From Paenimyroides ummariense (GTDB taxonomy: Bacteria > Bacteroidota > Bacteroidia > Flavobacteriales > Flavobacteriaceae): a DNA stretch of 64,000 nt. The stretch is from assembly GCF_900115115.1 (NCBI RefSeq), contig NZ_FOVI01000002.1:62001-126000 (forward strand). The letters run 5' to 3'. The stretch's first letter is position 1. The number at the start of each line of letters is the position of its first letter. Position numbers and translations under genes: made by a program. Under the pieces are notes generated by a model. The model did not search any database. It had not been told where the DNA came from and was given only the letters and a program-made list of their open reading frames with translations. Of the stretch, positions 26,567-36,508 are shown in pieces.

Positions 26567-28204
26567 ATGAAAATCAACAAATCTATTTACTTATCAGCTT
26601 TAGTAGCTTTAGCCCTAACCAGCTGTAAAACGGCACAAACATCTTACTTACAAGATTTAAGTGCGTTAAAACCAATTGAAAGTGCAGACCAGTTACCAAC
26701 AAGAAAATCAGCTTTAGCAGAAAGTAGTTTACAACGTTGGAGTCATTTAGATGTACTAAAAGATACCGTTCCGGGAATGTCGGTAGATCGAGCATACGAA
26801 GAGATCATTAAAAACAAAGCCGGTAAAAAAGTAATCGTTGCTGTGATTGATTCTGGTATAGAAGTAGATCATGCCGATTTAAAAACACAAATGTGGGTAA
26901 ACCCTAAAGAGGTTGCCAACAATGGTAAAGACGATGATAAAAACGGATACACTGACGATATTCACGGTTGGAACTTTTTAGGTGAAACCAACGAAGAGCA
27001 GTTAGAATTAACACGTATTGTTTCTCGTGGCGATGACGGAACTGCTGAATACAAGCGTGCCGTTAAAGAATTGGAAGAAAAACGTGCAGAGTTAGATCCT
27101 TTAAAAGCGCGTTTGGCATCAATGCAAGAAGTACACGATAAAGTAGCTAAATATTTAAAGAAATCAACGTTTACAAAAGCCGATTTAGATAAGATACCAA
27201 CCGATGCTCCAGCCGATATCACTAAAGCTAAAAACATGGCGTATGCCTTGGTAGCTGGCGGAAAAGAAGCAAACGAATATTTAAAAGATTTCGCAAGCTA
27301 CGTGAACGGTCAGTTAGATTATAACTTAAATCCAGATTTTAAAGGACGTAAAACAGGTGATGATATTTTTGACATCAACGATAAAATTTACGGAAACAAT
27401 GATGTAATGGGTGATCGTGACCATGCAAAACACGGAACACACGTTGCAGGTATCATTGCACAAACACGTCACAACAATATTGGTGGCGACGGTGTAGCAT
27501 CAAACAACGTAGAAATTATGTCGGTTCGTGCCGTGCCAGATGGCGATGAGTACGATAAAGATATTGCATTAGGAATTCGTTATGCTGTAGATAACGGTGC
27601 AAAAGTAATCAACGGAAGTTTTGGTAAATACTTTGCACAAAACAGCCAATGGGTTTACGATGCAATTAAATATGCAGAAAAGAAAGACGTTTTAATCGTT
27701 GTAGCAGCCGGTAACGACGCTATGGATTTAAACCCAGCAAGCGGAGAAGAAATCAAACGTTACCCTAACGACCGTATTGAAGGAACTAAAACAGAAATCG
27801 CTGATAACTTTTTAGTGGTTGGTGCGTTAAACCCTTCATTCGGAGAAAAAATGGTGGCAAACTTCTCTAACTTTGGTAATGTAGATGTAGATGTTTTTGC
27901 ACCTGGTGTTAAAATTTACGCAACAGTTCCTCACGGAAAATACGAATATTTACAAGGAACATCAATGGCATCTCCAAATGCGGCAGGTGTAGCAGCTATG
28001 ATCCGTTCGTACTATCCAAACTTAAAAGCGGCTCAGGTTAAAAAAATCATGATGGATTCTGGTGTAGCTGTTAACAAAGAAGTAATTGTTTCGGGCGATA
28101 AAGACGACAAACGTAATTTCCAAGATATTTCTACTTCAGGAAAATTCGTAAACCTTTACAACGCTTTAATTATGGCAGATAAAGTTTCTAAAGGGAAAAA
28201 ATAA
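26567..28204 (+). CDS. S8 family (subtilisin-like) peptidase lipoprotein
   Basis: This is a 545-residue protein with a lipoprotein signal ending LTSC (Cys20). The catalytic triad is Asp95 (VAVIDSGIEVDH), His289 (HGTHVAGI) and Ser466 (GTSMASPNAAG). A helical, charged insertion of about 170 residues (about 125-280, including KELEEKRAELDPLKARLASMQE) lies between Asp and His and is longer than in classical subtilisins. It is likely anchored in the cell envelope and acts on envelope or external proteins. A hairpin terminator follows. Confidence 0.92.
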   Translation: MKINKSIYLSALVALALTSCKTAQTSYLQDLSALKPIESADQLPTRKSALAESSLQRWSHLDVLKDTVPGMSVDRAYEEIIKNKAGKKVIVAVIDSGIEVDHADLKTQMWVNPKEVANNGKDDDKNGYTDDIHGWNFLGETNEEQLELTRIVSRGDDGTAEYKRAVKELEEKRAELDPLKARLASMQEVHDKVAKYLKKSTFTKADLDKIPTDAPADITKAKNMAYALVAGGKEANEYLKDFASYVNGQLDYNLNPDFKGRKTGDDIFDINDKIYGNNDVMGDRDHAKHGTHVAGIIAQTRHNNIGGDGVASNNVEIMSVRAVPDGDEYDKDIALGIRYAVDNGAKVINGSFGKYFAQNSQWVYDAIKYAEKKDVLIVVAAGNDAMDLNPASGEEIKRYPNDRIEGTKTEIADNFLVVGALNPSFGEKMVANFSNFGNVDVDVFAPGVKIYATVPHGKYEYLQGTSMASPNAAGVAAMIRSYYPNLKAAQVKKIMMDSGVAVNKEVIVSGDKDDKRNFQDISTSGKFVNLYNALIMADKVSKGKK

Positions 28205-28227
28205 AATCATAATTAATTTAGTAATTT

Positions 28228-28256
28228 AGCTGTTCTCTTTCGGGAACAGCTTTTTT
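28228..28256 (+). terminator. Terminator after S8 peptidase gene
   Basis: AGCTGTTC and GAACAGCT form an eight-base-pair stem with a loop of about eight bases, followed by a T-run. Confidence 0.8.
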
Positions 28257-28291
28257 ATTAAATAACGAATGATTCCTAAACATAATTTAAA

Positions 28292-29110
28292 ATGAAGGTA
28301 ACTGTTGCAATAATATTATTTTTTAGTTTTTTTGGAGGTTTAGGACAAGTTAGTAAAGAGAGAATTAATGATTTGCAAATAGAACCCGACATTAGCTCTT
28401 TATGGATAAAAGAAATAAAAAAACAAACCTATCTAAAGAAACTTGATGTCAATTGTACTCAATTAAAAACGATTGATATAAGTTCTATTTTAGTAACTAA
28501 TAACAATTCTAAAAGTGAATTTTCGAAAAATTTTGCAACTTTTACTGGTGTTGTTGGACAAGATTTTGAGAGGGTTGATTTTCATATTTATTCAGCGATT
28601 AAAGAGAAGAATCAAGATTATGACTTGAAAATCCTGATGAAAAAAGGAAGTTTAATTGATACACTTTCGGGACATTTAAAATTAATCGAGGCTTTCAATT
28701 TGCCAGAAATTTTTACTGACAAAAGTATGCAAGCTATGGCTTTTCTTTATGAGTTTAATTTTATATCAGAAAAACCCGATCGTGGATTCACAATAAAAGG
28801 AACAAGTGCGGTATCCTTTTATGTCAAGGATAAAGTTGTAGAAAATTTTTGGATGGAAGATGGGTCGTTTCGGGAATATATTAGAACTTTTGTAGGATAT
28901 TATATAGACAATAAAACAAACCAAAAGTTTAATTGTGTTTTTGCTCTTGATGTAGCAGGGCTTTATTCTTACTTGCCATTTTGTGAAGATTTTTATTATA
29001 TTGACGAAGAAAACCCAGATTATTATTTTATAAAGGATAAATATAGACAATACGGTTGGCAGGATTATGATTATTCAAACCCTATTAAATATGAATGGCT
29101 CGATAAATAG
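28292..29110 (+). CDS. Exported protein of unknown function (272 aa)
   Basis: The protein starts with a signal peptide (MKVTVAIILFFSFFGGLGQ) and has no membrane segment after it. It is rich in Lys, Asp, Tyr and Phe, with an aromatic acidic C-terminal end (FYYIDEENPDYYFIKDKYRQYGWQDYDY). I recognise no domain. Base composition is a little more AT-rich than that of the flanking peptidase genes, which might point to a later acquisition, but this was judged by eye. Confidence 0.65.
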   Translation: MKVTVAIILFFSFFGGLGQVSKERINDLQIEPDISSLWIKEIKKQTYLKKLDVNCTQLKTIDISSILVTNNNSKSEFSKNFATFTGVVGQDFERVDFHIYSAIKEKNQDYDLKILMKKGSLIDTLSGHLKLIEAFNLPEIFTDKSMQAMAFLYEFNFISEKPDRGFTIKGTSAVSFYVKDKVVENFWMEDGSFREYIRTFVGYYIDNKTNQKFNCVFALDVAGLYSYLPFCEDFYYIDEENPDYYFIKDKYRQYGWQDYDYSNPIKYEWLDK

Positions 29111-29139
29111 CATAATTGTAAATGGAAAATTAATATAAA

Positions 29140-29160
29140 TTTGTCATTCCGTAGGAATCT
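29140..29160 (+). repeat. Dispersed 21-base intergenic repeat, copy 2
   Basis: Identical over 21 bases and in the same orientation to 22492-22512. It lies 43 bases before the M1 peptidase ATG, so it would fall in or near that gene's leader. Confidence 0.65.
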
Positions 29161-29203
29161 AAAGAACTATTATTAATTTGCAACAAACACTTAAAATCAA
29201 AAT

Positions 29204-31093
29204 ATGAAAAAGTTTTTACTTTTATTAATTGCCGTATCAACCGCCGGATACGCACAGCATAAAAACCCAAATCCGGGTTACTGGCAGCAGCACGTTGATT
29301 ACAAAATGGATGTTACCATGGATGTTGAAAAATTTCAATATTCGGGAACACAAGAACTGGTTTACACCAACAATTCCAACGATACCTTAAAAAAGGTTTT
29401 CTACCACTTATATTTTAATGCTTTTCAGCCGGGAAGCGAGATGGATGCTCGTTTAACATCTATTTCAGATCCTGACAAACGAATGGTAAAATCGTTTAAA
29501 GGTCCAGACGGAAAAGAAAAAAGACAAAGCAAAATATCAGAATTAAAACCAAACGAAATTGGTTTTTTAAAGGTTGATGAATTAAAACAAAACGGAACAC
29601 TTTTAAAAACAAAAGTTGTTGGAACTATTTTAGAAGTTGAATTAGCAAAACCGTTATTACCGAAAGATAAGGCAACTTTTACCATGAAGTTTAACGGACA
29701 AGTGCCAGTAATGGTGCGTCGCGCGGGAAGAAATTCCGATGAAGGCGTAGCATTGTCTATGACGCAGTGGTATCCTAAAATGGCAGAATTCGATTTTGAA
29801 GGATGGCATGCCGATCCGTACATCGGTCGTGAGTTTCACGGTGTTTGGGGAAATTTCGATGTAAAGTTAACTTTAGATAAAAAATATACGGTTGGCGCAT
29901 CGGGCTACTTACAAAACAAAAACGAAATTGGTCATGGCTACGAAGATCAAGGTGTAAAAGTTGAGGTTCCTAAAAAACAGAAAACGCTTACTTGGCACTT
30001 TGTAGCGCCAAATGTACACGATTTTGCATGGGGTGCCGATCCTGATTTTATCCACGATAAAGTTATGGGATCAAACAATGTAGAATTGCATTTCTTCTAT
30101 AAAAACGATGCTTCGATCAAAGAAAACTGGAAAAAATTACAACCAGAAACGGTGAAGTTGTTAGAATTCTTCAACAAAAATATTGGTGAATATCCGTACA
30201 AGCAATATTCTGTTATTCAGGGTGGCGACGGTGGTATGGAATATGCTATGTGTACTTTAATTACAGGAAAACGCAGTCTGCCGAGTTTAATCGGTGTTAC
30301 AGCTCACGAGTTGGCGCACATGTGGTTTCAGCATTTATTGGCTACAAACGAAAGTAAACACGGTTGGATGGACGAAGGTTTTACGTCGTTTATTTCAGAT
30401 TTTGCCGTGAATCAAATTATGGATAAAAAGAATCAGGAAGATCAAAATCCGTTTCAAAGCATGTACAACAACTACAACTACATGGTAAAAATGGGTGGCG
30501 AACAACCGCTTTCTACACACGCCGATCGTTTTGACGATAATATGAATTACGGAATTTCGGCTTACACAAAAGGCGCTGTTTTTATTACACAATTGGCGTA
30601 TGTAATTGGTTGGGACAATACGTTTAAAACATTGAAGCGTTTTTATTACGATTATAAATTCTCACACCCTACACCGAATGATTTTAAAAGAACTGCAGAG
30701 CGTGTTTCGGGAGCTGTTTTAGATTGGTATCTGGTTGATTGGACACAAACCGTGAACACCATAGACTACGGTATTAAAAATGTTGAGGTTAAAGGAGCTG
30801 AAGCAAATATCACTTTAGAAAGAATCGGGCGTATGCCAATGCCTATTGATCTGGTTGTTGTTTACAGCGATGATTCTACCGAAAGTTTCTATATTCCTAA
30901 TACCTTAATGCGCTGGACAAAAGACAATCCGTATCCAAACATTAAGCGTACTGTTTTAAAAGGTTGGGATTGGGCGTATCCAACATTCGATTTTAAATTC
31001 GATACAAAAGGAAAAAAAATAAAGGCAGTAGTAATTGATCCATCGCAATTAATGGCAGATGTAGATCCGTCAAATAATTCAAAAGAACTTTAA
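29204..31093 (+). CDS. M1 family (gluzincin) metallopeptidase
   Basis: This is a 629-residue exported protein with a signal peptide ending YAQ. The zinc site is HELAH (His368, Glu369, His372) with the third ligand Glu391 in WMDEGF, an 18-residue spacing typical of M1. GGDGGMEYAM just before it corresponds to the substrate-anchoring GxMEN motif of aminopeptidases. An N-terminal beta domain precedes the catalytic region. It probably removes N-terminal residues from peptides in the periplasm or outside the cell. Confidence 0.92.
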   Translation: MKKFLLLLIAVSTAGYAQHKNPNPGYWQQHVDYKMDVTMDVEKFQYSGTQELVYTNNSNDTLKKVFYHLYFNAFQPGSEMDARLTSISDPDKRMVKSFKGPDGKEKRQSKISELKPNEIGFLKVDELKQNGTLLKTKVVGTILEVELAKPLLPKDKATFTMKFNGQVPVMVRRAGRNSDEGVALSMTQWYPKMAEFDFEGWHADPYIGREFHGVWGNFDVKLTLDKKYTVGASGYLQNKNEIGHGYEDQGVKVEVPKKQKTLTWHFVAPNVHDFAWGADPDFIHDKVMGSNNVELHFFYKNDASIKENWKKLQPETVKLLEFFNKNIGEYPYKQYSVIQGGDGGMEYAMCTLITGKRSLPSLIGVTAHELAHMWFQHLLATNESKHGWMDEGFTSFISDFAVNQIMDKKNQEDQNPFQSMYNNYNYMVKMGGEQPLSTHADRFDDNMNYGISAYTKGAVFITQLAYVIGWDNTFKTLKRFYYDYKFSHPTPNDFKRTAERVSGAVLDWYLVDWTQTVNTIDYGIKNVEVKGAEANITLERIGRMPMPIDLVVVYSDDSTESFYIPNTLMRWTKDNPYPNIKRTVLKGWDWAYPTFDFKFDTKGKKIKAVVIDPSQLMADVDPSNNSKEL

Positions 31094-31095
31094 AC

Positions 31096-31127
31096 AAAAA
31101 CGCAGCAATTTATTCGCTGCGTTTTTT
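31096..31127 (+). terminator. Terminator after M1 peptidase gene
   Basis: AAAAACGCAGC and GCTGCGTTTTTT form a stem around a nine-base loop, followed by a T-run. Confidence 0.85.
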
Positions 31128-31282
31128 GCTTTTAACAGCTTTTATATTATTGAATTATTAAGCAAATTGGCTGGTTTTTTAAATAGTGTTACCAAATAAT
31201 CATTTAAGTTTTAACTAACCGCTGAACCTTTTTTTTGTTTAGATCGATACAGTAGTTTAGCCGAAAATTTAACTACATTACA

Positions 31283-33934
31283 ATGAAAAATCGTCTAAGC
31301 ACAGTGGCATTGTTTGCATTATTTGCAAGTACGGCTTCCTATGCACAAAACAAATTATCAGGTGTTGTTTATAATACAGCAAGTAATACGGCTTTGTCTG
31401 GAGTAGAAGTATATGTAAAAGGAACTTCAGATGGTTTTGTAACCAATCAAAATGGATCTTTTACCATAACTACCAACTTAACTCAAGGTGAAATCGAAGT
31501 TTCTTCAATGGGCTATGTATCAAAAACAATTAATTTCAACTTTGATACAGCTACCGAATTAAATCTGGGAACGATCTATTTAAATGAAAGTGCAGAATCG
31601 TTAAACGAAATAGTTGTAATGGCTCGCGGAGTTATTGATGTTGCCGAAGGGCGCAGAACTCCAATTGCCGTATCAACCATTAAAGGTGCCGATATTGAAG
31701 AAAAAATCGGCTCGCGCGATATTACCGGAGTAATGGTAAATACGCCATCGGTTTACGTAACAAGTGAATCAAGCGGATTTGGAGATACGCAGATGTACAC
31801 GCGTGGTTTTGATCAGTCTAACACAGCATTCCTTTTAAACGGTCAGCCAATCAACGGTATGGAAGACGGTAACATGTACTGGTCTAACTGGTCTGGAATG
31901 GGCGATATTGCCAATGCTATTCAAATTCAGCGTGGTTTAGGATCTTCTAAACTGGCAATTTCATCGGTAGGTGGAACCATTAACTTTATTACCAAAGCAA
32001 CGGAAATGAGAGAAGGTGGATTTTTAAAAGCCGGCTTGGGTAACGACAATTATTTTAAATCTACCGTAGGATACAGTACCGGTTTGCAGGAAAATGGTTT
32101 TGGTGTAACCGCTATGTTCTCACACTGGCAAGGTGATGGTTATAATGATATGACAGCCGGGCAAGGACAAAATTATTTTATTTCGATGGGATACAAACCA
32201 AACGAAAAACACAATTTCAACTTCTTGATTACAGGCGCACCGCAATGGCACGACCAAAATTATGCAAAACCTATTGCTACAGTTTATGATGAAAAAGATA
32301 ACAAAATTATAAAAACACCAGGTTATGATGTTTTTGGACTAAAATTCAACAACAACTGGGGATATGTTAACGGAAAAGCGTTTAACGAAAGAAGAAACTA
32401 CTACCATAAACCGGTTTTAAATTTAAATTGGGATTGGAAAATTAACGAACTGTCTAACCTATCAACGGTGGTTTATGCATCATTCGGACGTGGTGGTGGA
32501 ACAGGACCAATTGGATCTTCACCATTTTTACAAGACGGGAGTGGATTAAGAGATATTCAATCAAAATACGATGAAAATGCTTTAACTGGAGAATCAAAAT
32601 ATGCAATTCGCGCATCGGTGAACAATCATGCATGGTACGGAGTAGTTTCTAATTTCGGACATAAATTCACAGACAATTTAACCTTCAATTTAGGTCTTGA
32701 TTTACGATCTTATCAGGGAGATCACTTCCGTCAGTTAACCGATTTAATGGGAGGTTCTTTTCATGTTGATGCAACAGGATCAAGATTAAGAGACCCAAAA
32801 GCGCGCTTAACAGAAACGTTTTCTACAAATCCTTGGAAAGTGTTGTCTGGTTTTGCAAAAAATCCTGAAGATAAATATGGATACGATTATTCTGAAACCA
32901 TTAATTACGGTGGACTATTTACACAGTTAGAATACGCCACTGATCGTTTTTCGGCATTCTTTCAAGGAGCAGTATCAAACCAAAGTCATGTTCGTTGGGA
33001 TTATTACCAATACACGCCGCAAGAAGAAAAATCAGAAAAAGTTAACAACGTTGGTTACAACGTAAAAGGAGGTTTAAGTTATAATATCGACAATAAACAC
33101 ACCTTTTTTGGAAATGCAGGATACTATTCGCGTCAACCTTATCATGATAACATTTACATGAGTTTTGGTAACACGGTGAATCCGTTCTCTGAAAACGAAG
33201 AAATTTTAGGGTTAGAATTAGGTTATAAGTTTGTATCAGAATTTGTATCGTTCAACATTAATGCTTACAAAACAAATTGGGCAAACCGAATTGAAAGTGA
33301 AGTAGAAACAGTTGGAGATAACGACCCTGATTACCCGCAATTAGCAGGACAGCAGTTGTTTACGATCAACCGTGGTTTAGAACATGATCATCAAGGTATC
33401 GAATTGGATATTCAGGCAAAACCATTGTATAATTTAGAAATAAAAGGTTTTGCATCTATCGGCGATTGGCGTTATAAAGGCAATACGGTAACCGAAGTTA
33501 GAACCGAAGACCGCGAAATTTTAGAAACATCTACAAACGATATCGATGGAGGTAAAGTAGGTAATGCAGCACAAACATCATTTGGTATAGGAGCTAAATA
33601 CAAAATTTTACCAAACTTATCTATCGATGCAGATTACCGTTACTACCAAAATCTGTATGCGAATGTACAGCGAAAAGAAAATCTAGAATTACCTTCTTTT
33701 GGATTGATCGATGCGGGTGTATCTTATGCACTAAACCTAACAGATAAAAATCGTTTAAGTTTCCGTGTTAACGTAAATAACTTGTTCGATACCGAATATA
33801 TCACACAATCAAACACCGCGAATATGTTAACAGGTGCCGAAGGTGAAACAGCCTATAAAGGCATCAACACAACCAACCAGGTTTATTTTGGCTTTGGTCG
33901 TACATGGAATGCGTCAATCAAATTTACATTTTAA
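31283..33934 (+). CDS. TonB-dependent outer-membrane receptor with carboxypeptidase-like N-terminal domain
   Basis: This is an 883-residue protein with a signal peptide ending YAQ. Residues about 22-108 are a carboxypeptidase-regulatory-like domain (KLSGVVYNTASNTALSGVEVYVKG). A plug domain follows (about 120-240: GADIEEKIGSRDITGVMVNTPSVYV, MYTRGFDQSN, IQIQRGLGSSKLAISSVGGTINFIT), then a beta-barrel ending FGRTWNASIKFTF. No SusD partner is adjacent, so it is more likely a TonB-driven importer for a siderophore, metal complex or small ligand than part of a polysaccharide locus. The ligand is not evident. Confidence 0.93.
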   Translation: MKNRLSTVALFALFASTASYAQNKLSGVVYNTASNTALSGVEVYVKGTSDGFVTNQNGSFTITTNLTQGEIEVSSMGYVSKTINFNFDTATELNLGTIYLNESAESLNEIVVMARGVIDVAEGRRTPIAVSTIKGADIEEKIGSRDITGVMVNTPSVYVTSESSGFGDTQMYTRGFDQSNTAFLLNGQPINGMEDGNMYWSNWSGMGDIANAIQIQRGLGSSKLAISSVGGTINFITKATEMREGGFLKAGLGNDNYFKSTVGYSTGLQENGFGVTAMFSHWQGDGYNDMTAGQGQNYFISMGYKPNEKHNFNFLITGAPQWHDQNYAKPIATVYDEKDNKIIKTPGYDVFGLKFNNNWGYVNGKAFNERRNYYHKPVLNLNWDWKINELSNLSTVVYASFGRGGGTGPIGSSPFLQDGSGLRDIQSKYDENALTGESKYAIRASVNNHAWYGVVSNFGHKFTDNLTFNLGLDLRSYQGDHFRQLTDLMGGSFHVDATGSRLRDPKARLTETFSTNPWKVLSGFAKNPEDKYGYDYSETINYGGLFTQLEYATDRFSAFFQGAVSNQSHVRWDYYQYTPQEEKSEKVNNVGYNVKGGLSYNIDNKHTFFGNAGYYSRQPYHDNIYMSFGNTVNPFSENEEILGLELGYKFVSEFVSFNINAYKTNWANRIESEVETVGDNDPDYPQLAGQQLFTINRGLEHDHQGIELDIQAKPLYNLEIKGFASIGDWRYKGNTVTEVRTEDREILETSTNDIDGGKVGNAAQTSFGIGAKYKILPNLSIDADYRYYQNLYANVQRKENLELPSFGLIDAGVSYALNLTDKNRLSFRVNVNNLFDTEYITQSNTANMLTGAEGETAYKGINTTNQVYFGFGRTWNASIKFTF

Positions 33935-33963
33935 TCTATCTGCTTTTAAATATTTTATTTTTG

Positions 33964-33992
33964 GCCACTCTGTTTTTGCGGAGTGGCTTTTT
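33964..33992 (+). terminator. Terminator after TonB-dependent receptor gene
   Basis: GCCACTC and GAGTGGC form a perfect seven-base-pair stem around a ten-base loop, with a TTTTT tail. Confidence 0.8.
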
Positions 33993-34064
33993 AGTATAAA
34001 TTCAATTTATAGAACTATAAGTTATAATATTGTTATTAATATGATAAAAATCATATTTTGTAAC

Positions 34065-34072
34065 TATCTTTG
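34065..34072 (+). promoter_or_regulatory. -7 element upstream of the suf locus
   Basis: TATCTTTG matches TAnnTTTG and lies 30 bases before the first suf gene. No TTG is at the ideal spacing. The same octamer precedes sufS (49355) and the SprF gene at 59240. Confidence 0.5.
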
Positions 34073-34101
34073 CAGATGATAAAATTTAAAACCCGAAAAT
34101 C

Positions 34102-34431
34102 ATGATAAAAGTATCAGAATCGGCTGCAAGAAGAGCTAAAATGTTGATGGAAGATGACGGATTAAACCCAGAAACAGCTTTCATTCGTGTAGGAGTGAAA
34201 AGTGGTGGTTGTTCAGGATTGGAATACGAACTAAAGTTTGATGAAAATGCTTTAGAAAACGATAAAATTTTTGAAGATAACGGTGTGAAAATCGCTGTAG
34301 ATAAAAAAAGTTTTCTGTATTTAGTAGGTACAACTTTAGAATTTTCAGGCGGTTTAAACGGTAAAGGATTTGTTTTTAACAACCCTAATGCAGCCAGAAC
34401 ATGCGGATGCGGAGAGAGTTTTTCTCTTTAA
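34102..34431 (+). CDS. sufA: HesB/IscA-type Fe-S cluster assembly protein (SufA-like)
   Basis: This is a 109-residue A-type carrier. The three conserved cysteines are Cys37 (SGGCSG), Cys101 and Cys103 (TCGCG near the C-terminus), which hold a transient Fe-S cluster for transfer to target proteins. It is the first gene of the suf locus, 84 bases before sufB, and is preceded by a TATCTTTG promoter box. IscA, SufA and ErpA cannot be told apart by sequence alone; the context favours SufA. Confidence 0.9.
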   Translation: MIKVSESAARRAKMLMEDDGLNPETAFIRVGVKSGGCSGLEYELKFDENALENDKIFEDNGVKIAVDKKSFLYLVGTTLEFSGGLNGKGFVFNNPNAARTCGCGESFSL

Positions 34432-34442
34432 AAGTATAGTTT

Positions 34443-34498
34443 TTAGTTTCAGGTTTAACGTTTAACGTTCAAAAACTTTAAGCCTTAAACCTTAAACT
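34443..34498. repeat. TTTAAAC/TTTAAGG heptad repeats between sufA and sufB
   Basis: Degenerate seven-base words (GGTTTAA, CGTTTAA on the left; CTTTAAG, CCTTAAA on the right) form an imperfect inverted repeat filling the gap between the two genes. Four further suf gaps contain the same kind of element. Confidence 0.6.
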
Positions 34499-34515
34499 AC
34501 AATTCAAAACTTATT

Positions 34516-35964
34516 ATGAGCAAATACACAGAAGAAGAATTAAAAAAAGAATTAGAAACTAAGGAATACGAATACGGATTTTATACTGAATTAGAATCTG
34601 AAACGTTTCCTGTGGGTCTGAATGAAGATATAGTTCGCGCGATTTCTCAAAAGAAGAACGAGCCCGAATGGATGACTGAATGGCGTTTAGATGCTTATAG
34701 AATTTGGCAAGAAATGACCGAGCCTAATTGGGCAAACGTAACGTATGAAAAACCAGATTTTCAGGCAATTTCATATTATTCGGCACCAAAAGATGTAGAT
34801 CCAAACAAAACGTTAGACGATGTAGATCCGGAACTTTTGGCAATGTACAAAAAGTTGGGAATTTCTATAGAAGAGCAAAAACGTATGAACAACATTGCAA
34901 TGGATATTGTAGTTGATTCTGTTTCGGTTGCTACCACTTTTAAAGAAACCTTGAACGAAAAAGGAATTATTTTCTGTTCGATTTCCGAAGCTATTAAAGA
35001 ACATCCGGAATTGGTGAAAAAATACATTGGTTCTGTTGTTCCAAAAACCGATAATTATTATGCGGCATTAAACTCGGCTGTTTTTTCAGACGGATCGTTC
35101 TGTTACATACCAAAAGGCGTTCGTTGTCCAATGGAATTATCAACCTATTTCCGTATCAATCAGGCAGGTACAGGTCAGTTTGAGCGAACCTTGTTAATTG
35201 CCGATGAAGGATCGTATGTTTCTTATTTAGAAGGATGTACCGCTCCAAGTCGTGATGAAAACCAATTGCATGCAGCAGTTGTGGAATTGATCGCAATGAA
35301 CGATGCCGAAATTAAATATTCAACAGTACAAAACTGGTTCCCGGGCGACAAAGAGGGTAAAGGTGGTGTATTCAACTTTGTAACAAAACGAGCTTTGGCA
35401 GAGAAAAATGCGAAGGTTTCTTGGACACAGGTTGAAACAGGATCGGCTGTTACATGGAAATATCCATCTTGTATTTTGAAAGGTGATAATTCGGTAGGCG
35501 AGTTTTACTCAATTGCTGTAACCAACAATTATCAGCAGGCTGATACCGGAACAAAAATGATCCATTTAGGAAAAAATACTAAATCAACCATTATTTCAAA
35601 AGGAATTTCGGCAGGTAAATCTCAAAATTCATACCGTGGCTTGGTGCAGATTGGTTCGCGCGCAGAAAATGCCCGTAACTTTTCGCAATGTGATTCTTTG
35701 TTAATGGGTAACGAATGTGGTGCACATACTTTTCCGTATATAGAATCGAAAAATTCAACAGCTAAGTTAGAGCACGAAGCTACTACAAGTAAAATTGGAG
35801 AAGATCAAATTTTCTACTGCAACCAACGAGGGATCCCAACCGAAACGGCAATTGCCTTAATCGTAAACGGATTTTCACGCGAGGTTTTAGACAAACTACC
35901 AATGGAATTTGCTGTAGAAGCTAAAAAACTATTAGAGATTTCGTTAGAAGGATCAGTTGGATAA
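34516..35964 (+). CDS. sufB: Fe-S cluster assembly scaffold SufB
   Basis: This is a 482-residue protein matching SufB over its length: [15 protein letters not shown] near the start, then [47 protein letters not shown] and [31 protein letters not shown]. SufB, SufC and SufD form the SufBC2D complex, which assembles clusters using sulfur from SufS-SufE. It is separated from sufC by a gap holding a four-helix-bundle gene, which is unusual. Confidence 0.97.
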   Translation: MSKYTEEELKKELETKEYEYGFYTELESETFPVGLNEDIVRAISQKKNEPEWMTEWRLDAYRIWQEMTEPNWANVTYEKPDFQAISYYSAPKDVDPNKTLDDVDPELLAMYKKLGISIEEQKRMNNIAMDIVVDSVSVATTFKETLNEKGIIFCSISEAIKEHPELVKKYIGSVVPKTDNYYAALNSAVFSDGSFCYIPKGVRCPMELSTYFRINQAGTGQFERTLLIADEGSYVSYLEGCTAPSRDENQLHAAVVELIAMNDAEIKYSTVQNWFPGDKEGKGGVFNFVTKRALAEKNAKVSWTQVETGSAVTWKYPSCILKGDNSVGEFYSIAVTNNYQQADTGTKMIHLGKNTKSTIISKGISAGKSQNSYRGLVQIGSRAENARNFSQCDSLLMGNECGAHTFPYIESKNSTAKLEHEATTSKIGEDQIFYCNQRGIPTETAIALIVNGFSREVLDKLPMEFAVEAKKLLEISLEGSVG

Positions 35965-35970
35965 TTTTTT

Positions 35971-36028
35971 GTTTAAGGTTTAATGTTTAAAGTTCAATGT
36001 TACAAGATTATAACTTTAAACCTTGAAC
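35971..36028. repeat. Heptad inverted repeat between sufB and the four-helix-bundle gene
   Basis: GTTTAAGGTTTAATGTT at 35971-35987 and AACTTTAAACCTTGAAC at 36012-36028 are imperfect inverted copies (14 of 17 positions), capable of forming a transcript hairpin. Confidence 0.65.
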
Positions 36029-36051
36029 ACAAAAACTTTAGACTAAAAATT

Positions 36052-36441
36052 ATGGCTACAATAAAAAGATTTGAAGATTTAGAAATTTGGCAAGAAGCAA
36101 GAAATCTTTCTAAAGAAATCATAAGCATTGCCAAGCATACAGAATTAAAGACAGATTATAGGCTTAAAGAGCAAATAAAATCAGCATCAGGGTCGGTAAT
36201 GGATAATATCGCTGAAGGTTTTGAGAGAAATGGAAATATGGAATTTAGACAATTTCTTTCTATCGCAAAAGGCTCGGCAGGAGAAACAAGATCTCAAATT
36301 TATCGTTTATATGATAATGAATATATAAGTAAAGAAAAGTTAGATTTTTTAGTTTCAGAATATGAAAAATTGAGCGGTAAAATAAATAATTTTATTGCGT
36401 ATTTAAATAAAAACGATTTTAAAGGAACAAAGTTTCAATAA
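36052..36441 (+). CDS. Four-helix-bundle protein (23S rRNA IVP / bAvd-like family)
   Basis: This is a 129-residue protein from ATG 36052; an upstream in-frame ATG at 35983 lies in the repeat and is unlikely. It carries the family pattern FEDLEIWQEARNLSKEII, KEQIKSASGSVMDNIAEGFER, EFRQFLSIAKGSAGETRSQIYRLYD. Such proteins are encoded in intervening sequences of 23S rRNA genes and resemble the Avd accessory protein of diversity-generating retroelements. Stand-alone copies of unknown role are frequent in Bacteroidota. Here it is inserted between sufB and sufC and flanked on both sides by the same heptad repeats. No reverse transcriptase is nearby. Confidence 0.88.
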   Translation: MATIKRFEDLEIWQEARNLSKEIISIAKHTELKTDYRLKEQIKSASGSVMDNIAEGFERNGNMEFRQFLSIAKGSAGETRSQIYRLYDNEYISKEKLDFLVSEYEKLSGKINNFIAYLNKNDFKGTKFQ

Positions 36442-36450
36442 TAATATAAA

Positions 36451-36506
36451 TAAGGTAGTAAGTCTAAAGCTTCATAACTTTAAACTTTAAACTTTAAACT
36501 TTAATC
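36451..36506. repeat. Heptad repeats between the four-helix-bundle gene and sufC
   Basis: Three consecutive exact CTTTAAA-type heptads (AACTTTAAACTTTAAACTTT) follow a degenerate left arm (AAGTCTAAAGC), immediately before the sufC start. Confidence 0.6.
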
Positions 36507-36508
36507 AC

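Noticed and set aside
36052..36441. A diversity-generating retroelement around the bAvd-like gene
   Set aside because: No reverse transcriptase and no template/variable repeat pair were found nearby, and the type B variable domain at 53-57 kb lacks the adenine-directed pattern of such a system.
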